Below are positions 1 to 9,008 of a stretch of DNA of 64,000 bases, piece by piece. Made by a program: the position numbers and the translations under genes. Below the pieces are notes generated by a model, which saw only the letters and a program-made list of their open reading frames with translations, was not told the origin of the DNA and searched no databases. Positions within the stretch are counted from its first letter, which is position 1, and the number at the start of each line of letters is the position of its first letter. Source of the stretch: DLAJ01 sp023663615 (GTDB lineage: Bacteria > Bacillota > Clostridia > Lachnospirales > Lachnospiraceae); contig JAMPHA010000001.1 in NCBI GenBank assembly GCA_023663615.1, positions 682,001 to 746,000 of the forward strand, in the 5' to 3' direction.

Positions 1-1068
1 GAGCAGCTCGCCCAGACGCTCCGTCATATCCTGCTCCAGACCGCTCACGCGCTTCTGGTACTCTACATACAGCGCTTCCGCATACGCCCCGTCATAGAGA
101 AGTTTTTTTTCTCCCTCCAGCATATCCAGAATCTCATGAACGGACTTTACGGATAACTTCTGTTTGTCCATCAGATAACTGACATAGCTTGGATGGCAGT
201 CATGGGATGCGGCGATAAAGAACTTAAAATTATACCCCCACGGACTCCGGCGGTAAATGTCCAGAATCGTCACATCAATCGCCTCTAACAGCTGGCTGCT
301 GTGATACTGTTTTTCCCCGTTCTCGTTCATATACATCGCGAGCAGCTCGATCGGCGTGTTTCCGGCGCTCTTTCCCATGCCGTATAAACTGCCGTCCACC
401 AGAAGCAGCCTGTCCTTCGGCGGATTTTCTAACAGCTCAATACAATTTGCATAGGCAAGCTGGAAATTATTGTGCGCATGATAGCCGATCCCGATCTCTT
501 TTTTCAGCCCCTGTTCCGCCGCATTATAATAATGCATCAGCTTATGCTTATGAAGCAGCCCATACGTATCAACCAGGGAAAACGCATATGGCGTGAGTTC
601 ATTGATCAGCGTAAGCAGCTCCTGAAATTCCCCATCATCATAGCTGGTAATGGAGACCGCCTGCGCAAATACTTTGTAGCCGAGCTGCTTGATCTGATGA
701 CAGAATGCGATCGCCTCGTGCATTTTCTGTTTTTTGAAAATGACCCGGATCCCGTCAAGAAAGCTCTCACTGCACGGCTGCACATGCGCGATCCCACACG
801 TTCCGTAATCGATCATGCCGACGATCAAAGACTGCCCCTTGCCCAACAAGCCATAGGTCTTTGCCACCGCGCCGGTATCCGGAAAGATGGATCGGTTCGC
901 ATCATACGCGCGGCGCTCATCAAGAAACCCCACTTCCACAATATCAATTCCCGCACTGACCAAGCGCTCAAATATATTGACCAGATTACTGTTTCCGAAT
1001 TCCCAGTCATTGATATAGCCGCCGTCCCGCAGCGTGCAGTCCAACAATTTAATATTATGTTTGCTCAT
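1..1068 (-). CDS. HMGL-like (DRE-TIM) aldolase, partial
   Basis: The gene starts at ATG 1068, just after an AGAGGG ribosome site, and stays open for 356 codons to the left edge, so the C-terminus is missing. The N-terminus reads LLDCTLRDGGYINDWEFG (residues 8-25), the metal and substrate-binding strand of the HMG-CoA lyase/DmpG TIM-barrel aldolase family, and HAHNN at 197-201 is the family's metal-binding histidine motif. Such proteins are annotated in polysaccharide loci as aldolase catalytic domain proteins, usually without a proven substrate. It is the last gene transcribed in the window, after an RfbH-type dehydratase and a membrane protein. A role in building a branched or acyl-modified deoxysugar is inference. 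The family call is strong; the reaction is unknown. Confidence 0.8.
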   Translation of the reverse strand, partial: MSKHNIKLLDCTLRDGGYINDWEFGNSNLVNIFERLVSAGIDIVEVGFLDERRAYDANRSIFPDTGAVAKTYGLLGKGQSLIVGMIDYGTCGIAHVQPCSESFLDGIRVIFKKQKMHEAIAFCHQIKQLGYKVFAQAVSITSYDDGEFQELLTLINELTPYAFSLVDTYGLLHKHKLMHYYNAAEQGLKKEIGIGYHAHNNFQLAYANCIELLENPPKDRLLLVDGSLYGMGKSAGNTPIELLAMYMNENGEKQYHSSQLLEAIDVTILDIYRRSPWGYNFKFFIAASHDCHPSYVSYLMDKQKLSVKSVHEILDMLEGEKKLLYDGAYAEALYVEYQKRVSGLEQDMTERLGELL

Positions 1069-1113
1069 GTTTCCCTCTGTCCCCTACCCGCCAAAATGTG
1101 CAGCATCCTGTCA

Positions 1114-3000
1114 TTAAAATCTCAAATAGATATAATCGCCGTCATAAATCTTAATTTCTTTATTCGGCACGATCGTGATAAACTGTGCCTCTTCGTTAAA
1201 ATATTCCATCGGAATATAACAGTTCGTATGTTGATAATCCATCACACCTACGGCATGTCCGTTTACGATCAATTGGTACTCGACGGAGGCATCCATCAGA
1301 ATCCCCACATCCTCAAAATAAACATCCCTCTCTACCGCTGTATCAAACTGAACAAAAAACTCGGTTGTTGCTAATGAATTCAGTTCGAGTGAAAACGTGA
1401 TCCCGCCCAGATAGTAGTCCTCTACCAGATACATATCTTCCGGTCTGATCGCTTCAATCACAGTCAGTTCCGACAGCGTTTCCGGTTTCCTTTCTCTGGC
1501 GAGATACCGAAAGAACAAATTATCCATATCCCCCGAAAAATTATACCCGCCAAATATAATATTGGCACAAAGCGTCTGCTTTTTCTCCCCCAGCATCTGC
1601 AGTCTGAACGAATCCGCCATATGATGAATTCCGCTCACACTGCCGATACACAGACAGATCACAAGCAGGATGTTCACAATTCTTCTCTTCCCCCGGCTTC
1701 CTAAGCGGGTGATCACCATAACCGCAAGCACAAGCAATGCCGGAACAGATGCCTTTACACAAAAATCAAATCCTTCCCCCGCCCGGATCCATGGGATGAC
1801 CAGCAGGCTTCCCACCGTGATCCAGAAAAGCACGTTCTTTTTATAAGTTTGAAATAGCAGAGCAAAATAGATTCCAACCTCAAAAAAAATAAAGATAACA
1901 TAATAGCCAAGCTTATTTTGAATCATCGGGCTTAAAGCATTCCTGACTGCCGCGGCTGCCTGTGATAATAATATCGGCATGGACTGCACCGCCGCCGACA
2001 GCATCACGGGACTGTTCCATGCCAGCTGACCGGGTATTTTTATCAAGTCCGCGGCTGCCGCGCCGGAAACGATAAACACAAAACTGATGATCCCGATCAG
2101 TCCCGCCCCTGCTATGTTTTGCAGGCTGCAGGTTTCCCTGAGCCTGTCCGCAATACTCTCCCCGTTCTCTTTTCGGAATATCACATACAAGACATATGGT
2201 ATAATTCCTATAAAGGGAAACGCTGCAGACAAAAGCAGCGTTGACCACACGAATATCACATTACTCCTTTTGGGCTGATTGATTACCAGCATCGTCGTCA
2301 AAAAACAGGGAACCGTCGTGTTATACGGTCCATTCAGATCCGTGATAAACGACGCGTAATTAAAATCGTGTTTGCCAAAATCCAGATACCCCGTCGAAAA
2401 CAGCGGCGTATGCATATACAGTTCCTGGCGTATCACATCAAGCCCGCTGAAAAAAATCAAAACAACAAGCGGCCATAATTCCACTTTCTTTCTGAATACG
2501 CACAGCAGACAGTACATCAGCATAAGTCCCAGCCACGCCCAGAAAATTTGAAACAAGTACCCTGCCTGAAGCGAAAATACTTTCCCGACCAGCGCGCTTG
2601 GCAGCCAGAACCCGATATAATAAATCAGCGTCCTCATCTGCGCGCCGCCCCCATGCGTCATGCCATGCGCCACGGGCCACTTCAGATTCACCAGACAGTT
2701 AAACACCGCGTTCCTGTGCGGATGGTCGCTGTTTTGAAAAAATACGCCCCCAATACCGGACAGGATTACCCATACCAGCAGAATCACGCCTACTGCCGTC
2801 AGCTTTGCTATCTCCTTTTTACCAAGGACCGGCATATCCGGTATCATTTCCTCTTTGATTGCCTTTATCAGGGAAAATCCCACGATCAATACAACAGGAA
2901 CCGCATAAGGGATCTTCAGATACCCTCCCGCAAAAATCAAGAAAGGAAGCGTCAGGTATCCGTAAGTCGCCGCGACCAGAATTCTCGTTCTTATTGCCAT
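1114..3000 (-). CDS. Polytopic membrane protein, GT-C-like
   Basis: This 628-residue protein begins two bases after the stop of the upstream RfbH-type gene. It has roughly a dozen hydrophobic segments in residues 1-470, followed by a soluble tail of about 150 residues rich in aromatic and acidic positions that looks beta-sheet-like. A conserved-looking polar loop after the second or third segment carries QNSDHPHRN. Number of spans, acidic/His residues in an early external loop and C-terminal ectodomain fit GT-C glycosyltransferases that use polyprenyl-phosphate sugars, but I recognise no specific family. It probably transfers or modifies a sugar on the outer membrane face. An alternative is an uncharacterised polymerase or flippase-like protein. 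Confidence 0.5.
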   Translation of the reverse strand: MAIRTRILVAATYGYLTLPFLIFAGGYLKIPYAVPVVLIVGFSLIKAIKEEMIPDMPVLGKKEIAKLTAVGVILLVWVILSGIGGVFFQNSDHPHRNAVFNCLVNLKWPVAHGMTHGGGAQMRTLIYYIGFWLPSALVGKVFSLQAGYLFQIFWAWLGLMLMYCLLCVFRKKVELWPLVVLIFFSGLDVIRQELYMHTPLFSTGYLDFGKHDFNYASFITDLNGPYNTTVPCFLTTMLVINQPKRSNVIFVWSTLLLSAAFPFIGIIPYVLYVIFRKENGESIADRLRETCSLQNIAGAGLIGIISFVFIVSGAAAADLIKIPGQLAWNSPVMLSAAVQSMPILLSQAAAAVRNALSPMIQNKLGYYVIFIFFEVGIYFALLFQTYKKNVLFWITVGSLLVIPWIRAGEGFDFCVKASVPALLVLAVMVITRLGSRGKRRIVNILLVICLCIGSVSGIHHMADSFRLQMLGEKKQTLCANIIFGGYNFSGDMDNLFFRYLARERKPETLSELTVIEAIRPEDMYLVEDYYLGGITFSLELNSLATTEFFVQFDTAVERDVYFEDVGILMDASVEYQLIVNGHAVGVMDYQHTNCYIPMEYFNEEAQFITIVPNKEIKIYDGDYIYLRF

Positions 3001-3002
3001 TT

Positions 3003-4349
3003 TTATTCTCCGAATGTCAATATCGTATGTGCCATATAATCAATCATCTCATCCGTCATTCCGGGATATACGCCGATCCAAAAGGTATCCCGCATGATCC
3101 TGTCCGTATTTTCTAAACTGCCAGCCACGCGGAACCCCTCCCCTGACTTCCGCATCTCGTCAAAACAAGGGTGCTTTATTAAATTGCCCGCAAACAACAT
3201 TCTCGTCTGAATCCCTTTCTGCTCCAATCTCTCCACCACACGGGAACGGCCCGTTCCCTCCCGGCAGGTAAGCAGAAATCCAAACCAGCTTGGCTTAGAA
3301 TGCTCGCAAGGTTCCGGCAGGATAAAGGCTCTGCCGGCTCCCCCTTCATGTAAAATATCATATAGGCGCTGCCAATTTCTGCGCCTTTTCTTCACAAACT
3401 CCGGGAACTTTTCAAGCTGTGCACAGCCGATTGCCGCCTGCATATCCGTTGCTTTCAGGTTATAACCAAAATGAGAATATACATATTTATGATCGTATCC
3501 GAACGGCAGTTCCCCGTACTGTCTGTCAAAACGATGTCCGCAAAGGTTATCCTGTCCGGAACTGCAGACACAGTCCCGCCCCCAGTCCCTCATGGATCGA
3601 ATACATTTATGGAGGAGCGGCTGGTTCGTATAAACCGCTCCGCCCTCTCCCATTGTCATGTGATGCGGCGGATAAAAACTGGATGTCCCAATGTCTCCGA
3701 TCGTACCCGTCAGATACGTTTTTCCATCCTCCATCGTATATTCCGACCCCAGCGCATCACAATTATCCTCGATCAGCCACAACTGATGCTCGTCGCAGAA
3801 CCGCCGGACTGCCCTTAAATCAAACGGGTTTCCTAACGTATGCGCCGCCATGACTGCCTTGGTTTTATCTGAAAGCGCCTTTTCCAAAACCGCAACATCC
3901 ATATTGTATTGCGGAATCTGCACATCGATAAAAACAGGAACCGCACCATATTGAATGATCGGTGCCGCCGTCGTCGGAAATCCTGCCGCCACTGTTATGA
4001 CCTCATCACCTCTTCTGATGGCGCGTTCGCCTAAAAGCGGCGATGTCAGCGCCATAAACGCACACAGATTTGCGGAAGATCCTGAATTGACCAGACTGCA
4101 GAAACGTACTCCCAGATACTTTGCCAACTGCTCCTCAAAGCGTCTGGTATAACGCCCTGATGTCAGCCAGAATTCCAGAGAACTATCCACCAGATTCACC
4201 ATTTCTGCGCTGTCATATACTCTGGAAGCATAGGGAATCCGGTCCCCTTCTTCAAATGGCTTTTTCTTATTATGAAATTGATTACAATATTCTTCAACCA
4301 TCTTTAAGATCTGTTCTCTTGCCTGCGGCTCCGATTGATTTTCAAACAT
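3003..4349 (-). CDS. rfbH: RfbH/E1-type hexulose 3-dehydratase (PLP, 2Fe-2S)
   Basis: This 448-residue member of the DegT/DnrJ fold is not a transaminase. At the position of the PLP lysine it has SFYPPHHMTMGEGG (residues 224-237), with histidine replacing lysine, the hallmark of CDP-6-deoxy-L-threo-D-glycero-4-hexulose 3-dehydrase (E1; RfbH, DdhC, AscC). Cysteines at 260, 262 and 270 (C-X-C-X7-C) plus C197 match the iron-sulfur ligand pattern of E1. The length fits E1 and not the shorter ColD enzymes. E1 works with a flavin/iron-sulfur reductase (E3) to make 3,6-dideoxyhexoses from CDP-4-keto-6-deoxyglucose. No E3, cytidylyltransferase or CDP-glucose dehydratase is in the window, so they would lie beyond the left edge. 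The enzyme class is confident; the final sugar is not. Confidence 0.85.
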   Translation of the reverse strand: MFENQSEPQAREQILKMVEEYCNQFHNKKKPFEEGDRIPYASRVYDSAEMVNLVDSSLEFWLTSGRYTRRFEEQLAKYLGVRFCSLVNSGSSANLCAFMALTSPLLGERAIRRGDEVITVAAGFPTTAAPIIQYGAVPVFIDVQIPQYNMDVAVLEKALSDKTKAVMAAHTLGNPFDLRAVRRFCDEHQLWLIEDNCDALGSEYTMEDGKTYLTGTIGDIGTSSFYPPHHMTMGEGGAVYTNQPLLHKCIRSMRDWGRDCVCSSGQDNLCGHRFDRQYGELPFGYDHKYVYSHFGYNLKATDMQAAIGCAQLEKFPEFVKKRRRNWQRLYDILHEGGAGRAFILPEPCEHSKPSWFGFLLTCREGTGRSRVVERLEQKGIQTRMLFAGNLIKHPCFDEMRKSGEGFRVAGSLENTDRIMRDTFWIGVYPGMTDEMIDYMAHTILTFGE

Positions 4350-4406
4350 TCTAATGACCCTGCCTTTCTCACAACCTGCGAACTTTGTGCCTGTCTTACT
4401 TTTGCC

Positions 4407-4435
4407 ATTATAACATATTTGCTATTGCTTCACCA
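4407..4435 (-). promoter_or_regulatory. Candidate extended -10 promoter upstream of rfbH
   Basis: In the 111-base gap between the DUF6492 gene and rfbH, the minus strand reads TGTTATAAT, a perfect TATAAT (4407-4412) preceded by the TGn extended -10 element. The -35 position 17 bases upstream (4430-4435, TGGTGA) matches the consensus poorly. It could give extra transcription of rfbH and the two genes after it. It is a sequence match only. Confidence 0.4.
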
Positions 4436-4460
4436 GTGGATACCGCTTTTCGTCCGTTCT

Positions 4461-5423
4461 TCATCCGCCCTTCTTTCTGCCGTTCCCCCGGATCAGCGAC
4501 ATTGCTTTTTTGACTCTCCGCTTGAATATATCAATCTGCTCGGACAGATTCACCAATGTTTTCATTGACAAAAGCTTGTACAGCCTCCGGCTCCTTTTCT
4601 GCCATTTCGCATCCATGCTCCATTCTTCCAGCGTCACACAGAAATACGACCGCGCCGCCCACTCCAGCATCTTTTTTTCGGGACGCATCGACAAAAAGGA
4701 CGCACCGGTCCGGCACTGATCGATCTCCGTGATATGATAAAGCTGCGGATGATACTGCATCGTGTAATTTCCGTATGTTTCAAACTCCGAAAATCCGGCA
4801 TGCGTAATATCATTCGGATCGACGGCACGCAGAACCTTTTCCCACCAAATATCCCCCTGAACCGCGGATGCCCCCATCATTTCTACCAGTTCTTTCATAA
4901 TATCTGTCCTAAAAACCATGAACTGATTTACAAAGGATCTCGCCTGCCCGCATTTCGTTATTTTACCCGGACACAAAGTATCCAGCGTGGCAAAGTATGC
5001 GTCGTGATCCTCATTTCGTTCAAAGAACTGCGGCTTTCCGTCCTTTTCAGAAAAAAACGGAATCTCCTTCAGCGGAAGCGTATCCATATCCCATGATACA
5101 TAATATTCCTCCTCGCAGTGAAACGCATAACTCATTTTAATGAACTGCTGGAAATACCATCCCGCCCTGTCGGAAAAAGGAACGCCCTGTTCCCTGCAGA
5201 TCGAAGCGATGACATCCGACACTGTCTCTTTGCTCATGCCCTGTACCAGTGTGTTCCCGTCTAAAAACGAAACGCCCTCCATAGCGGGCAGTTTTTCCCG
5301 CATGGACGCCGGGCCGATCAGTATGATTTTCTTTCCGCCCAGATACTTCTTGATATATGGCATATGAGACTCGATGAGCGGGTACGTTCCCCAATAAACC
5401 GGGATGATCACATCATAGTCCAT
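4461..5423 (-). CDS. DUF6492-like putative glycosyltransferase
   Basis: This soluble protein of 320 residues opens with a beta strand MDYDVIIPVYWGTYP typical of GT-A folds and has an acidic SWDMDTLPL motif at 110-118 that serves as a DXD nucleotide-sugar/metal site. It resembles the DUF6492 proteins found in polysaccharide clusters; that assignment is from memory of the family. A basic C-terminus (residues 285-320) could touch the membrane. The start overlaps the end of the upstream membrane gene by 11 bases, so translation is probably coupled. It likely adds one sugar to the lipid-linked repeat in the cytoplasm. Donor and acceptor cannot be told. Confidence 0.6.
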   Translation of the reverse strand: MDYDVIIPVYWGTYPLIESHMPYIKKYLGGKKIILIGPASMREKLPAMEGVSFLDGNTLVQGMSKETVSDVIASICREQGVPFSDRAGWYFQQFIKMSYAFHCEEEYYVSWDMDTLPLKEIPFFSEKDGKPQFFERNEDHDAYFATLDTLCPGKITKCGQARSFVNQFMVFRTDIMKELVEMMGASAVQGDIWWEKVLRAVDPNDITHAGFSEFETYGNYTMQYHPQLYHITEIDQCRTGASFLSMRPEKKMLEWAARSYFCVTLEEWSMDAKWQKRSRRLYKLLSMKTLVNLSEQIDIFKRRVKKAMSLIRGNGRKKGG

Positions 5424-7257
5424 ACTTCCTCTCCTCTTTCCCCTTTTCTGTCCTGTCCGCCTGCCGATACAGCATAACCACCTGATCCGTCACCACCCGC
5501 GTCTGATACCCCCGCGCCAGAAAATATTCCGCCGTCTTTTCTTCTTCCCCGGAATACCTGCCATCCTCGCAGTCGGTAATCACAATTTTTGTCGGAATCT
5601 TGTCCGGATGGGTCTCATAATATTCCATCAGTTCAGCGCTGTCCACCGCAAAGCGGGTCACATAGGGAACTGCGATCTCTCCGTCCGAATACATCAGCGG
5701 CAGAGAGGAAATGGGAAGAAATAACACCTTATCCTGCGACGTAATCCTGCACAAGTCAACTGCGGACAAAAACTCCTGATATTCCTCCGCCGACTCTCTT
5801 GTCGTATAAATTCCTCTGCACGGTCCCTGCGTGATCTTCGTGTCCAGCTCGCTTAACGGCGCGTCAAACCACGTAAAAAACAATCGCAGCCAAAGCACGC
5901 AGAACGCGAATACCACAATCGGGCTATAGGCAAGAATCCTCTGCATATCCGGCTTTTTCTCCCCCGCGGTAAGGCTCCCGTACTCGCAGAGCATCAAAAT
6001 CGTGATACCGGACGGAATCACAAACATGGCGGACATGGACAAGATTTCCGTGTTGGTTCCAAGAAAATTGCACACCGCAAACAAATAACCAAATGCCAGC
6101 GCCGCAAAGTATGCCTTAATTCTCCGCATTGCCCCTGCGGAATTCTCCGCCCCGCAAACGCTTCCGCCTCTGTCACAGTCATTCTCCGTCTTCCGGGCGT
6201 CCTCGTTCCTTTCACAGTCATCCTCCGGCTTTCCGCACACAGTCAGCAGAAAAACGGCTGCGCCCAGAAAAAAGGGCGGTACCATCGTCAGATTATTCGC
6301 AATACTGCCATAGATAAAAGCAAAACGCAGAACCGCATACACGGTAAAAACGACCGCTACAAGAAACAGTCCGCGCTTCTGCTTCGTATTCAACGTCTTC
6401 CGCTTGAAAATCGCGGCGGCATACACGCAGACCAACACCACCGAACAGCGCCAGTACACACGGAACACCTGCCACTGGCTCTGAACCAGCTTCACAAACG
6501 GGTTCGCTTTGTGCTCTGCATCGCTGAATATCATCTTTATGTTATACATATAATCCTGAACGCTGCCCTTCCCGATCAGAGAAATCAGAAAGAGTCCGCC
6601 AAGCAACAGCGCCCCGCATGTTATCCATATAATCCCTCCGCAGGAGAAAAGACCATCCTGCGCCTTTTTTCTACACTTTCCGATCACACAGACCGCCAGA
6701 TAAACAAGATAAACAAGAAACAAATACGGATTGCTGAACATAGACAGACACAGCAGGAACCCGCTAAACAGATAATCCCTCCTCCGCCACTGTTTCCTGC
6801 TCAGGCAAAACGCAGTCAGCACAAAAAAAGAAGCGATTGACATGGTGTTATAGCTCAGCGCCGTAATATTATAAGGCGTAAAACACAGATAGACAAACAC
6901 CATCCACCGAATGCCCTTCCGTTCCCTTAACAGCCGCCAGATGACAATACCGGATGCGAAATGGACACAGAGATAGACAAGCCGCGCCTGCAAAATATTG
7001 ATCCGAAAGCCGGGGATCCAACGGACAAGTTGAAAAATCGGCCAAGTATTTAGCTGGGTTGGCGGATGCCAGTCATCCAACAGGAAACGATCTCCCTGAA
7101 GATACCGCTTCAGGGAAGCAAGATAGCACAGCTCATCATCCAGCGGTATGCTGAAAAAAGCACGTATGGCTAAAACGATAAATAGTATCGCCACCGCCGC
7201 CGCAAAAAACATCTGTTCATTTTTTATTTCTACTTTTCTCTTCATCATACAAAACAT
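5413..7257 (-). CDS. GT-C-like polytopic membrane glycosyltransferase
   Basis: This 614-residue protein has a short cytoplasmic N-terminus, a first membrane span, then the acidic loop SIPLDDELCYL, the usual place for the catalytic acidic motif of GT-C enzymes, and about ten more spans. A soluble C-terminal region (about 450-614) follows. Residues about 345-375 form a hydrophilic insert with an imperfect internal repeat (DDCERNEDARKTENDCDRGG), also visible in the DNA around 6140-6235. The start ATG at 7257 has AGAGGG only a few bases upstream; an ATG three codons further in is an alternative. It sits between a PglK-like transporter and a DUF6492 protein. It would act on the outer leaflet with a polyprenyl-phosphate donor; the substrate is unknown. 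Confidence 0.55.
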   Translation of the reverse strand: MFCMMKRKVEIKNEQMFFAAAVAILFIVLAIRAFFSIPLDDELCYLASLKRYLQGDRFLLDDWHPPTQLNTWPIFQLVRWIPGFRINILQARLVYLCVHFASGIVIWRLLRERKGIRWMVFVYLCFTPYNITALSYNTMSIASFFVLTAFCLSRKQWRRRDYLFSGFLLCLSMFSNPYLFLVYLVYLAVCVIGKCRKKAQDGLFSCGGIIWITCGALLLGGLFLISLIGKGSVQDYMYNIKMIFSDAEHKANPFVKLVQSQWQVFRVYWRCSVVLVCVYAAAIFKRKTLNTKQKRGLFLVAVVFTVYAVLRFAFIYGSIANNLTMVPPFFLGAAVFLLTVCGKPEDDCERNEDARKTENDCDRGGSVCGAENSAGAMRRIKAYFAALAFGYLFAVCNFLGTNTEILSMSAMFVIPSGITILMLCEYGSLTAGEKKPDMQRILAYSPIVVFAFCVLWLRLFFTWFDAPLSELDTKITQGPCRGIYTTRESAEEYQEFLSAVDLCRITSQDKVLFLPISSLPLMYSDGEIAVPYVTRFAVDSAELMEYYETHPDKIPTKIVITDCEDGRYSGEEEKTAEYFLARGYQTRVVTDQVVMLYRQADRTEKGKEERKYGL

Positions 7258-7271
7258 GTCCCTCTATATGC

Positions 7272-9005
7272 CTATCTTACCTGCTCGATGTGCTGATTTT
7301 CTACCTTATAGACATGATCGCAGTTCTCTATCGTGGACAGCCGGTGCGCGATCATGATCATGGTCTTCGTGCCGTGCAGACTGTCAATGGCGCTCATAAC
7401 CTCTTTCTCCGTCTCTGTATCCAGCGCCGAGGTCGCCTCGTCAAACACCAGAATTTCCGGATCGTGATACAGCGCTCTGGCAATTCCGATCCGCTGCCTC
7501 TGCCCGCCGGATAGCCGGGCTCCCCGCTCTCCAACCTCCGTGTCAAGACCGTCCGGAAGACTCTCCACAAATTCCCTCATCTGCGCCCTAGTAAGCGCAT
7601 CCCATACTTTCTGATCGTCAATCTCCCGCTCCGGCACACCGAATGCAACATTCTTGCGAATACTGTCATCATACAGGTAAATGAACTGCGGAATATAGCC
7701 AAACAGTTTCAGCCATCCGAAATAATTCTCTTCCATGGGTGTTCCGTCCACGAAAATTTCTCCCTGCTGCGGCTTTAGCAGTCCCAGCATAATATCCACG
7801 GTTGTGGTCTTTCCGCCCCCGGAATGTCCGATAAACGCCGTGGACTCACCTTTCCGGATCGTCACATTGCCGTTCTGAATCACATCCGTATCCGTATTCT
7901 CATATCGGAAGAAAATGCCCCTCATTTCAATTTGATTTTGAAAATGGATCGGATGCGCCTGCTTTTGTTCCACCGTCACATTGCGCAGCAGCTCCTCCGC
8001 CTCTTTTAAGTCATGATACACCAGATCCACCGACGCCTTATTATACATCATTGTATTGGAATATGCATACATTGCGTTCACGTTAGGCAGCAGCTTAAAA
8101 AATGCTGCCGCAAACACCGCCAGCTGCGCCACCAGCTTCCCAAGATCTCCGCCGTTCAGCACGGAAAACGCCAGGACTCCCAGAATTGCTCCGACTGCGA
8201 GCGTCTCCAAAAGATATTTGGGCAGCCCCGCCAGAAGATTCGCTTTTCTTGCCACGTCCACGGAATGTTGGTAAATATAACGGAAATCCTTCAAAAAATA
8301 ATCTTCCTTATGATAAATCTTAATCTCCTTGATCCCGTCAAAAGACTGCTGCAGGCTTTGAATGATCCTGGCGTCCGCATCCTGCGTTTCCTTTCCCAGC
8401 TTCTTGGATTTTTTCTGGAAAGATCGCAACAGCGTCAGCGCGCACACCGCCACGACAACGACCACCACCACGGTAATGATGAGATTGGTCGCCGCGAGAT
8501 AGGCAAGCAGGCACAGGGAAATCAACCCGCTGGAAACAATCATCATAAAATTATACACCGCCTGATAAAATCCGATCGTATCCGTCTTTACGCTTCGGAT
8601 CAGCTCGGACGTGTTTTTTCTCAGGAAGAAGGGATAGGGCTGCACCAGATACGTGTTAATCAGACGCCCCGCAATCCGATTGTGCACCTCCCCGGAGAAC
8701 CGGTAGATCAGATTATACATCAGCGCTAAAAATGTGTTTTTACACAGATATACCGCCAGCATTGCAACGATCAGAAGCAGCAGAATGTCCCGATATTCCG
8801 TCACATGAAACACACGCGAAATCATCCTGCAATAGAGATTGTCCATGATGTTGTCCGGCGATACCGCAAGATCAATGATCGGCAGCAAAATAGATACGCC
8901 GACCAGCTCCAGCACGGCCCCGATCACAGTCATCAACATCAATCCGAACAGCTTCCATTTCATGTTTCGGTCAAAAATGTATGCAATCTTTTTTAATAAT
9001 GACAT
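7272..9005 (-). CDS. PglK/MsbA-like ABC lipid-linked glycan flippase (copy 1)
   Basis: The protein is a full half-transporter of 577 residues: a six-span membrane domain in residues 1-320, then a nucleotide-binding domain with Walker A GHSGGGKT (393-400), Q-loop around 440, signature LSGGQ (498-502), Walker B ILVFDE (518-523) and H-loop AHR (553-555). All catalytic residues are intact. Length and layout match PglK, the Campylobacter flippase for undecaprenyl-diphosphate oligosaccharides, and a paralogue lies at 28350-30116. No Wzx-type flippase was seen, so the two ABC proteins are the candidates for moving glycan precursors across the membrane. It is followed by a GT-C-like gene. Substrate specificity is not visible. 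Confidence 0.8.
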   Translation of the reverse strand: MSLLKKIAYIFDRNMKWKLFGLMLMTVIGAVLELVGVSILLPIIDLAVSPDNIMDNLYCRMISRVFHVTEYRDILLLLIVAMLAVYLCKNTFLALMYNLIYRFSGEVHNRIAGRLINTYLVQPYPFFLRKNTSELIRSVKTDTIGFYQAVYNFMMIVSSGLISLCLLAYLAATNLIITVVVVVVVAVCALTLLRSFQKKSKKLGKETQDADARIIQSLQQSFDGIKEIKIYHKEDYFLKDFRYIYQHSVDVARKANLLAGLPKYLLETLAVGAILGVLAFSVLNGGDLGKLVAQLAVFAAAFFKLLPNVNAMYAYSNTMMYNKASVDLVYHDLKEAEELLRNVTVEQKQAHPIHFQNQIEMRGIFFRYENTDTDVIQNGNVTIRKGESTAFIGHSGGGKTTTVDIMLGLLKPQQGEIFVDGTPMEENYFGWLKLFGYIPQFIYLYDDSIRKNVAFGVPEREIDDQKVWDALTRAQMREFVESLPDGLDTEVGERGARLSGGQRQRIGIARALYHDPEILVFDEATSALDTETEKEVMSAIDSLHGTKTMIMIAHRLSTIENCDHVYKVENQHIEQVR

Positions 9006-9008
9006 TTC

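Noticed and set aside
472..1374. A 300-codon plus-strand open frame
   Set aside because: It lies opposite the HMGL-like aldolase and the membrane gene, both with clear motifs and ribosome sites. Its protein has no recognisable motif and crosses the gap between two real genes.
8013..8729. A 238-codon plus-strand open frame rich in R, H and Q
   Set aside because: It is the antisense of the ABC flippase coding region; the composition is that of a reverse-frame shadow.
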